From Asparagopsis taxiformis (lineage: Eukaryota > Rhodophyta > Florideophyceae > Bonnemaisoniales > Bonnemaisoniaceae), in assembly GCA_030407315.1 (NCBI GenBank), contig JALQPE010001039.1, positions 1 through 64,000 on the forward strand: DNA of 64,000 bases, in the 5' to 3' direction. Positions 53,072 to 63,175 of the stretch are shown here, piece after piece; position 1 is the stretch's first letter, and each line of letters opens with the position of its first letter. The notes below the pieces were generated by a model. That model did no database searches. It saw only the letters and a program-made list of their open reading frames with translations, and was not told the origin of the DNA. The position numbers and the translations under genes are program-made.

Positions 53072-53464
53072 CTATTCAACGGAAGCTGATTGCATAGCTG
53101 AGCACAATCCACCTAGTGCAGCACACCCTTCTTCCACCTCTGCTGTATTCCTAAGCAAGGTCACCAGCACTCTTTTGTAGGAGGCAAGCGAAAGGTCAAA
53201 CTCTAGGACCATGTCGCTTTTGTTGCATTCCTTGCCGGCTTGTTGCTTTAGCCTGGCATAGTCTGCATGGCAGACCTCGAGTTCCATGCTCCACTCCGCA
53301 AACGACAACTGCATGGATTGCAGATGTTTTGTGAGGAGCCTAGTGGCTCTTTTCTCGGCTTTGCCAGCAGCCTTTCTGACCCGTTTGGTGCGCTGGAAGC
53401 GAGAAGCTTCCCTGGCCGCTGAGCGGGCCTTCTGGATCGCATTTTCCAGGCGCATGGACTTCAT
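53072..53464 (-). CDS. Small basic coiled-coil protein, 130 residues (right copy)
   Basis: ATG at 53464. Same length as the left copy at 40038-40430, with one visible substitution (EWSMELEV for EWSKELEV). Both copies are intact. The N-terminal basic helix and C-terminal helical segment are preserved. An open extension upstream of the ATG is non-coding in character. Confidence 0.7.
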   Translation of the reverse strand: MKSMRLENAIQKARSAAREASRFQRTKRVRKAAGKAEKRATRLLTKHLQSMQLSFAEWSMELEVCHADYARLKQQAGKECNKSDMVLEFDLSLASYKRVLVTLLRNTAEVEEGCAALGGLCSAMQSASVE

Positions 53465-54500
53465 GATGGAGTATTTTGGAGAGTCTGGAATGGAGTTTGG
53501 AAAGAGGGTTTGGAAGTGTTGAAGGTGGATGAGGGTGGACTGGGAGGCTATTGGAATGAGGATATTGAATATGTACTGGAAAGGATTGCAAAGCGACTCT
53601 GACTCTCTGTAATGGAAATATTTAGGTGGGTGCTGAATGTCATGGGAGGGAGAGGGTTGCGTCACGAATCAGGGGCGCATGAATGGGAAATGTGGGGCAA
53701 TGAGATTGATGCTGAGTGAATGAATGGTTTGATAATTTGTGCGAAAGGGGATACAGGTTGTTCACCATGCACGAAATGAGGCGAGAGGAGACTATGGGAT
53801 GAATATTTTGAGCAGGATGAATTGCATTGGGAATGGTGTGTGGTGAAATGAGAGGAATTGATAGGGATCGGTATCGGCCTTACTGTTTCACATGATGGAG
53901 CTGACAAGAAAGTCATTGAGTCTGGAGTACTTGGACGGAATTGGAGAGCAGGTAAAATTACTCCATTCGGCAAAATGCAACATCACCCAGGACAATCTAA
54001 ACGTGAATCCCCACGCTAAGCTATTAGATAGGCTCTGGTGCTGACCACGATTGATTATGTTTGATTCCTCAACTTTTCTGAAGATGAGTCTCGTCTGTCG
54101 AGAGGAAGCAGTAGGACAAGTATGATAGGAAATCTTGAAACTGTCGGGCGCGTTGTCGTGTCTGGGAATTTATTTGATCAAACGCTGTACACGTTTACAC
54201 TTGGCATTGGCTGTTGTATCCTATAATGGAATATATTTTCAGCCTCACTACCTCTTTCCATTCCACAGTGCCCGCCATGTTTCTAATTGATCGATCTCCC
54301 ACACTAAATTTAATTCGTTTCCACGCCCCTCAATTGGTAATTCAACTCCATCCACACCCATCACAACCCATATTCCCGCCCGCAGACTAAACACGTGCCA
54401 TATCCTCCTTCGCTGTTTCTTCTACTCCTCCACTCCTATTCGACAGTTCCCAAACCCTTGTGCAAATAACAAATATTTTCATTTACATTCTTCTACTCTC

Positions 54501-55664
54501 TCATGCTACATTCAGTCGTTCAAACCTCACCACCCTTCCCTCTTCCGCTCTACCACCCACGCCCTCCTTTCCACTCACACTCCACACAAACACACCCGTG
54601 GCCAGTGCGATCAGCGATTTCCCGTCCGCACTCATACGCAGGGAGCACACATTTCGCATACGCTCGTGCTGCAATTCACCGACGAATTTCACCCCGTCAT
54701 ATAGGTTGCTAACGTCCCACATGCAGATTCGGTCACTGCCGCCGGAGTACAACAGCTTGCCGTCCGTGCTGAAAACAACCGACAACGCACTGCCGAAATG
54801 GCCTCTGAGTGGCGCGAATACCTGCTTGCACAAGCGCACGTCCCAGATACGCACACTGCCATCGTATGCAGCCGATGCGACCAGCTGTCCGCACCCGCTA
54901 ATAGCCAATCCATTGAGCGACTTGTCGTGACCTAGGAGTGCCTCGCCCACTGGTTGCAACGTCTGGGCATCCCAGAGTCGCGCAGAGCAATCGGCCGATG
55001 CAGATACAACAACGGATCCGTTGGCGGCCACGACGAGCGAACGCACCGTTTTCGCATGGGCTCTCGCAATGCTCACGATGCCGCCGTTGTTCATGTCGAT
55101 GAGCAGAAGTAAGCCAGATCTCGTACCGACTACCGCTCGGCTGGACGAGACAAGCTGCAGGCATTCGACGTATTCTTCGCAATCCGTTCCGGGGATGTGG
55201 AACCAGCGAGTGAGCTTGTAGTTGTTCCAGATGATGACGATTCCGGAAGAATCACAGGACACCATGCAGCCTGATTGCCCGACGCAGATGGCAGTAATGG
55301 CATTGTCCTCGTGACCATGGAGGGCGTGACTCTCCTGACCATTGTGGGGCGAAATCACTCGCAACTCACCACTGTAGGCGCCGAGGATGATTGATCCTGT
55401 GGAGTGGGCGATTTCCATGCGCCATGGCCAGTAGTCGACCGAGAAGACATTGGTCAACGTAGGTGACATCGGCGTGCATCGAATGATGGACTTGAGCGGT
55501 TTGGGTGATGGTGGGGTATGAGCGTTAGAGATGGGGCTCTCCAGCATAGCATCTTGGTTGGGGGAGGATTGTGGTGATGGGGAAATGGATGGTGAGCTCC
55601 TTCGAGCTCGCCCAATGGAAAATATGGCCTGGAAAAGACCGACAAGGAGAGAAAATCCAAACAT
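54501..55664 (-). CDS. WD40-repeat protein, 387 residues (right copy)
   Basis: Inverted duplicate of 37738-38901. Visible differences include Val/Gly at residue 90, Thr/Ile at 144, Ile/Leu at 230, Thr/Leu at 278, Tyr/Phe at 290, Val/Met at 315, Asp/Tyr at 322 and Cys/Gly at 371. The hydrophobic N-terminus and all seven blades are kept. No stop or shift, so both copies appear functional. Substitutions concentrate near blade ends and loops. Confidence 0.85.
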   Translation of the reverse strand: MFGFSLLVGLFQAIFSIGRARRSSPSISPSPQSSPNQDAMLESPISNAHTPPSPKPLKSIIRCTPMSPTLTNVFSVDYWPWRMEIAHSTGSIILGAYSGELRVISPHNGQESHALHGHEDNAITAICVGQSGCMVSCDSSGIVIIWNNYKLTRWFHIPGTDCEEYVECLQLVSSSRAVVGTRSGLLLLIDMNNGGIVSIARAHAKTVRSLVVAANGSVVVSASADCSARLWDAQTLQPVGEALLGHDKSLNGLAISGCGQLVASAAYDGSVRIWDVRLCKQVFAPLRGHFGSALSVVFSTDGKLLYSGGSDRICMWDVSNLYDGVKFVGELQHERMRNVCSLRMSADGKSLIALATGVFVWSVSGKEGVGGRAEEGRVVRFERLNVA

Positions 55665-56801
55665 AGCTTTGGTTACTTTGTTTGATGTGTTGAAAACTGA
55701 ATGGCAGATGTGAATGGAGCGATGGAGAGGGATGGTGGGTTGCAGTTATTGGCATTGTTGGGGAACTTAAGTAGAGGGAGGAAGTGAGTGAGAAAGGGGC
55801 TGGGCGTCCTAGGAATAGCTGAGTGTGTTGAGGCAGAGTTGAATGGGGGAGAGCATGATGCGTGAAAATTTCATTGTGGTAAAGTTTTCGAGAGTCAATG
55901 GATACGGAGGGATAGAGCTTTCAGTAGAGTGAGACACGTGACTAGAGGAAAGTGCAAGAAACGAGGAGAGGGAGTATCGTAAGATCACAGGCAAGAAAAC
56001 ATGCGGATGGAAGTGCGGCATGTTTCGTGGAAGGAATTGGAGGAGCCATGGGAGGAGACTGTGAAGATGTTGGGTCTGACGGAATTGAGCGAGTCAGGAA
56101 CTGGTGGCCTGGGATTGAAATTCTTTGAGTGAAGTGAGAGTTGATGGGAGACATTATTACGCGTCGACAGACTACAGTGGTTTGCATTAGAATTGTTTGC
56201 CTGATTGCACGGCATCGCACAGGTGAACGCTTCGAGTTTGAGTCTGCAGAACCAGGTTGCACGTACGATACGGATGTGGCATGGACCGGGGGTATCTGTC
56301 TCATGCGATCGAGTCATTCCAGAGCATCATGATTTCATGTTTGTTTAATTGAAAGAAAGAAGGATTCGGGGAGATCAATTAGTTGTGAGTATTTCCATTT
56401 ACAAAATGGGAGATTCGACGAGACAACAGTGTTGTCACCGCACCAGGATGCCAGCCACACTTGCTGCATTCTGGTTTGTTGTTCCTTCCAGTTCTATCGT
56501 TCAATTCGCTGGATTTGTGCGCCCACCCGAACGATTCTGCGGCCAATTAGGGTGAAATAGATCAGCGCGACATCGCAATGAACCTCCGGTTAACATCAAT
56601 TGGATAGATCCCGACTTTTGCAAGCTTTCTGACAGATCAATTCATTTCCACTCATCTCAATTGCTCAATTCTAATTATATCTCTCCTTCTGTCAGCACAC
56701 TTGCCACACTCCTCTTCGCTGTTTCTTGCTTTCCTACCTCCCTATTCGACAATCGATATCCCGCACAAACGCTTCAAATTTTAATTTTCCTATCTACTCA
56801 A
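55665..56801. other. Duplicated intergenic region
   Basis: Matches 36600-37737 in reverse complement. Contains the CTTAAGT element near 55769 in promoter position. No gene. Confidence 0.5.
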
Positions 56802-56965
56802 TCACTCCCGCCCCCAACCACCATCCGCTCATAACGCATCACCTTCCCTTCTCCCCCGCCTCCTCTCTCTCCACAGACCCGCCACACGAACACATGTGAT
56901 GCCAACGCAATCACCTCGCATCCATTTGCGCTCATTCGCAGCGACGAAACATTCCGCATCCGCTC
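56802..56965 (-). pseudogene. 3' end of truncated WD40 gene, separated by Gypsy insertion
   Basis: Carries the last 50 or so codons (matching left-arm 36437-36599) to TGA 56802-56804. The rest of the gene lies 5.5 kb away at 62462-62963. Confidence 0.75.
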
Positions 56966-57253
56966 TTGCTTTCTCCTGCTTCGCCGGTTTACGTTCGGGC
57001 AAGAAAAAGTAGTGACACGCTTGCCTCCTTTACTCTCACTGCCTCACTACTCGCCTATATTGATACGTATAGCTTAGCCAAATATGCTGGAATGAGGATG
57101 ATGAAATGGGCATTAGAGTCAATATTCGGATACCCGATAGCGTCCGATAAACGGAAATTACTGTCGCGCGAAATAGAAATAGGCTGTATAAATGGATCAT
57201 CCAATAGGACCAATAGCAACCCCATTATGCACAGTAGACATTGCTGGTGCAGC
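56966..57253 (-). repeat. Gypsy 3' LTR
   Basis: 288 bp, minus-strand reading GCTGCACCAGC ... GGAGAAAGCAA. It contains an open frame on the opposite strand that is not a gene. Confidence 0.9.
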
Positions 57254-57264
57254 AGTCCCCTCTT

Positions 57265-60200
57265 TTAAAGGCGAACCTCACTTGTAGCTGCGCGGACCAC
57301 ATCTTGATCTGGATACTTCGTTAAAAACTGGGTGAGCAGATCTGGTACATCCTCTTGGATGATAGAAAATGGTTCCCATCCTGGCTCCTCGTCATCAAAC
57401 CCAAACCATCGTGTTAAGACCTCATAGCGACTTGTGTCTGCATTGTATCTAAGGTCTAGAAATTCTTCCACTTTGTTGTAATGTGGATTGATATGCGCAA
57501 TTGAGTCAAGTAGATCCTCAGTGACGTTAAGCTTGGAGTCTGCGTATAACTTCATTCGATTAGCATGCACCACAGAGATACTGTGGGTGATGAGATCCTC
57601 AACTTCATACACAAGAGGTGACTTGGCGTTGACAACCCTGCGGGGTCCACGCCACTTCACTCTCAATTTATGTCCGTCCTTGAGTATTCTCTGCGCAACC
57701 AGCACGAAGTCTCCAATATCAAAATTGACATCACGAACGTTAGTCTTCGCATTATGCGCTTTTGCCTCTTTCTCACGCTTTTTCTGTTTGCGTTGACCGA
57801 CATCTCTATGAATATCATCAAGTGTCGCTATCACCTTCTCTATATTCATGAGTTTCTGAGCGTGTACCAGCTCGAGCTCTTTAGCAACTGGTACAGTAGG
57901 TGGGAATAGTGTGCGTAGCGGGTTGTCCGCACATTGGCCAGTAAAGACTTGTACAGGAGCTCTATTTCCCAATGACGGTCGCTTAGAGTGATTCAAAATA
58001 CTCTGTACTAGTGGGATTACTGCCGGCCATTCCTCCTCCTCAAGTCTAAATTCAGATAGCAGTGCTCTTGAAGCGCGCAGCACTTCTTTACACACGACCT
58101 CCACAGTGCCATTAGACTGGGGACAGTATGCAGTCGTAAAATGATGATGTGCATGCAAGTTTCTGTTCAAAGCAGACATCACTGTGTTCTTAAAATGCGG
58201 CCCTTGATCAGAAACCCACATCAAAACCACTCCAAACAAAGAGAACCAGTTCAGTAATGCTTCTACTGCGGAGCTTGCATCAGCCTTCATGCATGGCTTC
58301 AACATTACATATGAGGATGCATCATCCTTGATAATGAGAAGATATAAGTACCCTGTCGTACTTTTAGCCATATATAAGAAATCAAAATGTATGATCTCAT
58401 TAGGAGAGTCACTGTGCAACGCATGTGCAAACGGTCGCGGCTCTCTGTGACCTCCTGTCGTGACCAAACAGTGCAGGCACGTGTTGCAGAACGTTACGAC
58501 ATCAGACTTCATGTCTTTCCAGTAAAAGTAATCTGAAATGTTCTCAAAAGTTGTAGTTGCACCTCGGTGTCCACCTCTTCCACAGTGTCCAACAACGCAT
58601 ATGCGCAACTGAAGCTCTGTTGCATGAGACGGAATCCATACTACACCATCCTTATTGACGAATAGCTTCCGAACAGTGCGATTGGGAGGATATTCCTCCC
58701 CTTTCGAAATGGCAAACTGCTGTGCCTGACGAACACAGGCAGCCGAAGGCCACTCAAAATCAGGATCCAGGTCAGGTGCTGGTGGGCAGGTGAACAAGGC
58801 CTTAATACTCCCGGAAGAATATGATTTGTCCTCAGGAGCACCCCAACGAGATAAAAGATCAGCCCAGCAGTTTTCCTCACCAGGAATGTGTACTACAGTG
58901 TAGCGGAAGGCCGATAACTTCATTGCCCATCGCTCGATCTTATTAGCGACGTGTTTGGAAATAGAAGAGTTGACGCTCGCTGGATTGAATATAAAAACAA
59001 GATTACGATGATCCGTAAATAGATTAAATCCTCCTGGACGCATAAGTATGTAATCGAGACGTGTTACAGACTCTACAATTGCAAAAGCTTCTTTCTCTGG
59101 AGTAGACCAGCGTGCACTGGATCCTGTAAATGTCCCAGATAGAAATGCTAGCGGCTCATGCCCCTGCTCATTAAAAGGCAGGTCGGCATCCACAGGGGGT
59201 ATCTGAGTTAGCACTGATGACCAATGCTTATCAGAAGCATCGGTAAACAAGCATAGGAGCTTGGCGGGATCTGGATGTGCAAGAGTTGCGGCATTGTGCA
59301 GCGCATTTTTAACATATTCAAATGCGTTGTGGGCGACTGAACTCCATAGTGGGCTTAGTGATATCTTTTCCACTGCACGTTTGGTGCGGCTTTTGGCCTG
59401 AGAGTATACCTGCTCAAGCAACTCACTCAGCGGCGCGACGATCGATGTGAACTTTGGAATGGATGGACGCATCCAATTAGCAGCACAGACAAATTGCTGC
59501 AAGTCAGCACCAGTTTTTGGTGAAGATAAATCCAGTAATGCCTGCAGTCTGTCTGGATCGTAGCGTATTCCATGTTTAGAAATAATCCTTCCACACCATT
59601 TCACAGATTCCAAGTAAAGGCGACACTTCTTTGCGTGAAGCTTCAATCCATGCGTACGGAAAAGCTCGAAAATCTTTCGTAGGGTATCCAAAAGATCGCG
59701 CGTTGATGTGCAGTGAATCAGAATGTCATCGATCCACTGTAACAATTTGTCCCTTACAGGTATGCACACGGCTTGCAGGGAGCTTTGGAAGTATGACACA
59801 GCGTTGGTGGCACCGTGTAGTACACGAGTGGGACTAAACACCCCGTCAGGAGTGATGAAACTCTGACATTCCTGAGAGTTCTCATGTAATGCCATTTGCC
59901 AGTATCCCTGACATAGATCTAAAGTGGCATAGCATGTGTCTCTCGTCAATTGAGATGTCATAGATTCCAAGTCCGGCATTGGCCACGCATGCGGTATAGT
60001 TTGACTGTTCACTGGTCTTAGATCTACAGTGAATCTAAACTCCTCCGGTCCAGCTTTGGGAACAATTAAAGGAGCACATGCCCACGCACTTCTATTATTT
60101 GCGCGAATCAGTCCCATTGACAGTAGCTCCTCCACTTTCTTGCGCAGAAAGGCAGCCTGTGGAGGTGAGTATCGCCTGACTTTAACCCTAACGGGCTTTG

Positions 60201-62112
60201 CATGAGAGACAAGGGATATTTCCATTGGCGGTATATTTGCTGGAGGATCACAGCCAATCTTAGTGCGGAATATATCTATATATTCCATGAGAAGATTACT
60301 TAGTTCGGCAGCTGCATCATTTTCCAGGCCGTTCTCTACAGCTTCATGCAGCATTGATTCCAAATGCTTCTTAGTCTCTGCATTGCAGTTACTTCCAGTA
60401 ACAATTGGGTCATCGGCAGGTATGGGGTCATCATCAGGTACATCACCATAGAAAGAAGGTGATGGAACATCCATATCAGTCGGGCTGTCAGCAGCTACGA
60501 CATCTTCTGTATGCTCAGCTAGATCGTCTACAGACTGCAGCTTAGTATGTTCAGATTTGTCTAGCAATAGACGCGAAAGCCTACTCGGAGCTATCGGATC
60601 CGTCTCATTATCAGAGCCTTTTAGCTCTTGCGAGAATCCAATATGTGAGAAGTCAACATCATTGAATCTATTGCGAACAGTCGCAAAGTGCTTGTCAAGA
60701 TCAAAACCAATTGCTTGCAGTAGCGGTCGCGATAGTAGTACTTCAGACATGTGTTCATTAAAAACAAGGAATTGCACATTTCTTAACTTCAGTGGACCAG
60801 CAGGTGTGTCAATAGTGATAGATATGCGCGCCTTTTTATGCGCTGCATAGCGCACTGGAGAATCGTCATCCTTAGTCGGGTCAACCGCAACTCCCATCCA
60901 TATAGGGGATGAAAGCGGAAGGACCTGAACAAACACCTTCTTTTTGGCCAAATCCTGCAGGTGAGCATCACAAAGAGCAGCGTGGTCTGAGCCGTAGTCA
61001 CCATTCACGATGACATCTGTCACACCTGCAAGCTTTCCTTGATATCGTCCTGGCTGCAGTTTGTCAGGGGATTCGGCGAAAATAGCCGAGTTGTCTGTTT
61101 CTGCCACCATTGGCATGACTGTCTCTTGTGACAAGAGATTCATTCTCTTTGGTGAAGCTTCATTTTGGCTCCTTTTTGCACGATAGTCCGCGATCAATTT
61201 CAAACGTTGTGAAGCAGACGTCTTCGGACAGTTCTTGAGATAATGTCTGTCATTACAGGAAGGATTAAGGCATGTGGGTAGACTGGCTTTGTCAACAGCC
61301 ATAGACATTCTTGGAGTAGTATTGCTGGCCGTGGGGGCTATTTCCTTTGAAGGGGATTGGATGTTTCTAGCAGTATCATCACATGTTGCACCACGACGCT
61401 TTCGCCATTTACCTTTCCTTCCGATTTGAGTATTAGATGATTGAGTATCATTGGCTTTCAGAGTGGTACGAATTGGAATGTACTCTTCGCAGTCAATAGC
61501 CCGCTTTAAAACTCTTGAGTAGAATCGTGCCCAATCATCTTCAATATGATTAATATTCAGTGCCAGATCAGATTCAATTCTTTGTCTGAGCACATCTGGC
61601 TTCAACAGCCGAGTGACATGCTCAATTGCTGTCTTCGGACTGTCGTCTATGAGGCGCTCCCACTTCTTGTTTCTCAGAAGTGTGCGATAGTCAGAGAATA
61701 AAGAAATTATCCTCATCTCGGCATCTGGTTCGTTGACATTAATCCTGACTGAGGAGTTCACAGCCCCTTCTAGTTCTTCCAATGATATAGATTCCAGCGC
61801 CACAGAGTCCTTATCTTCCAACCACTTCTCCAATATTTCATCTGTCAGATCATCGATCTCTTGTACCGAAGAACCAAACACGCCAAGTGGTATTGTAGAG
61901 AGTAGCAAGTCTCTGTCCACAGAGGAAACGAGTGACACAGGCAATACATTGCTGCCTGAGTTTTGTGCATCTTTCACTCTGAGAAGGTAACACTCTCGCT
62001 CTTTTAGAAACGTCCGTACATTTTTTCGACCCAGTCTTCTCAGCTCTGGATGGCTGACTGGCACAAATGCATTCTGACCAGTTGTAAATGCCTGGTTAGA
62101 TTCAGAACTCAT
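57265..62112 (-). CDS. Gypsy gag-pol polyprotein, 1615 residues
   Basis: ATG at 62112. Gag runs to about residue 330, with a zinc knuckle C-x4-C-x3-H-x4-C at 281-295. A protease-like strand at 367-380 reads VNGDYGSDHAAL, with D-Y-G instead of the usual D-[ST]-G. Reverse transcriptase spans about 650-850, with 'LDLCQGYWQ' (Asp732) and 'WIDDIL' (Asp795-796). RNase H spans about 950-1090 (Asp958, Glu1008, Asp1034). Integrase has a His-His-Cys-Cys finger (His1176, His1182, Cys1209, Cys1212) and catalytic Asp1244, Asp1302 and Glu1338. A chromodomain-like end at about 1545-1600 ('YEVLTRWFGFDDEEPGWEPF') would direct integration to marked chromatin. Domain order RT-RH-IN defines Gypsy. No frameshift separates gag and pol. 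Confidence 0.95.
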   Translation of the reverse strand: MSSESNQAFTTGQNAFVPVSHPELRRLGRKNVRTFLKERECYLLRVKDAQNSGSNVLPVSLVSSVDRDLLLSTIPLGVFGSSVQEIDDLTDEILEKWLEDKDSVALESISLEELEGAVNSSVRINVNEPDAEMRIISLFSDYRTLLRNKKWERLIDDSPKTAIEHVTRLLKPDVLRQRIESDLALNINHIEDDWARFYSRVLKRAIDCEEYIPIRTTLKANDTQSSNTQIGRKGKWRKRRGATCDDTARNIQSPSKEIAPTASNTTPRMSMAVDKASLPTCLNPSCNDRHYLKNCPKTSASQRLKLIADYRAKRSQNEASPKRMNLLSQETVMPMVAETDNSAIFAESPDKLQPGRYQGKLAGVTDVIVNGDYGSDHAALCDAHLQDLAKKKVFVQVLPLSSPIWMGVAVDPTKDDDSPVRYAAHKKARISITIDTPAGPLKLRNVQFLVFNEHMSEVLLSRPLLQAIGFDLDKHFATVRNRFNDVDFSHIGFSQELKGSDNETDPIAPSRLSRLLLDKSEHTKLQSVDDLAEHTEDVVAADSPTDMDVPSPSFYGDVPDDDPIPADDPIVTGSNCNAETKKHLESMLHEAVENGLENDAAAELSNLLMEYIDIFRTKIGCDPPANIPPMEISLVSHAKPVRVKVRRYSPPQAAFLRKKVEELLSMGLIRANNRSAWACAPLIVPKAGPEEFRFTVDLRPVNSQTIPHAWPMPDLESMTSQLTRDTCYATLDLCQGYWQMALHENSQECQSFITPDGVFSPTRVLHGATNAVSYFQSSLQAVCIPVRDKLLQWIDDILIHCTSTRDLLDTLRKIFELFRTHGLKLHAKKCRLYLESVKWCGRIISKHGIRYDPDRLQALLDLSSPKTGADLQQFVCAANWMRPSIPKFTSIVAPLSELLEQVYSQAKSRTKRAVEKISLSPLWSSVAHNAFEYVKNALHNAATLAHPDPAKLLCLFTDASDKHWSSVLTQIPPVDADLPFNEQGHEPLAFLSGTFTGSSARWSTPEKEAFAIVESVTRLDYILMRPGGFNLFTDHRNLVFIFNPASVNSSISKHVANKIERWAMKLSAFRYTVVHIPGEENCWADLLSRWGAPEDKSYSSGSIKALFTCPPAPDLDPDFEWPSAACVRQAQQFAISKGEEYPPNRTVRKLFVNKDGVVWIPSHATELQLRICVVGHCGRGGHRGATTTFENISDYFYWKDMKSDVVTFCNTCLHCLVTTGGHREPRPFAHALHSDSPNEIIHFDFLYMAKSTTGYLYLLIIKDDASSYVMLKPCMKADASSAVEALLNWFSLFGVVLMWVSDQGPHFKNTVMSALNRNLHAHHHFTTAYCPQSNGTVEVVCKEVLRASRALLSEFRLEEEEWPAVIPLVQSILNHSKRPSLGNRAPVQVFTGQCADNPLRTLFPPTVPVAKELELVHAQKLMNIEKVIATLDDIHRDVGQRKQKKREKEAKAHNAKTNVRDVNFDIGDFVLVAQRILKDGHKLRVKWRGPRRVVNAKSPLVYEVEDLITHSISVVHANRMKLYADSKLNVTEDLLDSIAHINPHYNKVEEFLDLRYNADTSRYEVLTRWFGFDDEEPGWEPFSIIQEDVPDLLTQFLTKYPDQDVVRAATSEVRL

Positions 62113-62172
62113 TATATGAACTAGACGAACAAAGAGACGTAGTGTGCCAAAGAATTAGCAGATTGATCAATC

Positions 62173-62460
62173 TTGCTTTCTCCTGCTTCGCCGGTTTACG
62201 TTCGGGCAAGAAAAAGTAGTGACACGCTTGCCTCCTTTACTCTCACTGCCTCACTACTCGCCTATATTGATACGTATAGCTTAGCCAAATATGCTGGAAT
62301 GAGGATGATGAAATGGGCATTAGAGTCAATATTCGGATACCCGATAGCGTCCGATAAACGGAAATTACTGTCGCGCGAAATAGAAATAGGCTGTATAAAT
62401 GGATCATCCAATAGGACCAATAGCAACCCCATTATGCACAGTAGACATTGCTGGTGCAGC
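62173..62460 (-). repeat. Gypsy 5' LTR
   Basis: Identical by eye to the 3' LTR. Just inside it on the minus strand is the perfect 14-base palindrome AGATTGATCAATCT (62161-62174), where a tRNA primer site would be expected. Confidence 0.9.
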
Positions 62461-62461
62461 A

Positions 62462-62963
62462 TCCGCTCATCTTCCAATTTACCTACGAGTCGGATACCGC
62501 CTTCCACACTGCCCACATCCCACACACAGATTTCCTCGCTGCCGCCAGAGTACAGCGTGCTCCCATCAGCGCTGAACACCACCGACAGTGCAATCCCGCT
62601 ATGCGCTGTCAGCGTTTCACAACTCCCCATCGATGTGTATATATTGCTCACCCGAATCGTCCCGTCGTACCCCGCCGAGACCACGAGACGTCCACACCGG
62701 CTCACTGCCAAGCCGTTCAAAGATGTCGCGTGGTCAATTGGCACCTCGCCGACCGGCTGCAACGTTTGAGCACTCCATATTCTCGCGTAGCCGTCCGACA
62801 AACCAGATACAACAAATGATCCGTCAGCGGCAATGGCGAGCGCGTTCACCGCTTTGCTATGCGCTCTGGCAATGCTGATAACGTCGCCACTGCATGCGTC
62901 AACGAGTAACAGCAGGCCGGATTGCGTGCCAACCACGGCTCGATTCGGTGACACCAGCTGCAT
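62462..62963 (-). pseudogene. Truncated WD40 gene (right copy), 5' part, cut by Gypsy
   Basis: Inverted duplicate of 35940-36440. It starts at the same MQLVSPNRAVVG position, keeps four blade ends, and after 'VGKLEDERM' runs into the LTR. With the 56802-56965 fragment it would equal the 219-codon left copy. Substitutions against the left copy include Ser/Leu in 'VSGLSDG' and Ser/Ala in 'IWSAQ'. Confidence 0.8.
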
Positions 62964-63175
62964 GGACTCGACGTATTGTAGTTAATCGTGATTATGATGA
63001 CACATATTTTCTCGATATTCTGGTATATCTTTCGCAATGGCCGGAGATGAGGCGCGGCTGCGATCGTTACGCCCTCGTAGGGCCATCTATTGAGCTTCCC
63101 CGAATCTCATTCGTGCGCACCGACTTCATACGCCGCCATACGTCAGAAGTTTATTTATTTCTTGTCGGCTATAAT

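Larger units (their letters stand above)
56966..62460 (-). mobile_element. Chromodomain-type Gypsy (Ty3) LTR retrotransposon, apparently intact
   Basis: 288-bp LTRs at 56966-57253 and 62173-62460 look identical. The direct repeat ATCCGCTC stands at both edges (56958-56965 and 62461-62468), and the empty site (single copy) is visible in the left arm near 36433-36445. A polypurine tract, AAAAGAGGGGA on the minus strand, directly precedes the 3' LTR (57255-57265). One uninterrupted 1,615-codon gag-pol lies between. Identical LTRs and an open frame indicate very recent insertion. Confidence 0.95.
48405..63175 (-). repeat. Right arm of large inverted duplication, with two insertions
   Basis: Reverse-complement match to 35728-41387, interrupted between about 49115 and 52830 (3.7 kb with an extra WD40 gene) and at 56966-62460 (Gypsy element). 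Without these the arm is about 5.6 kb, equal to the left arm. At the first break the left arm reads 'TTACGGCGATCCATACACAA' continuously, so one arm gained or lost the 3.7 kb. Confidence 0.9.

Noticed and set aside
56966..57268. 100-codon ORF repeated at 62173
   Set aside because: It lies wholly within the Gypsy LTRs, on the strand opposite to the element.
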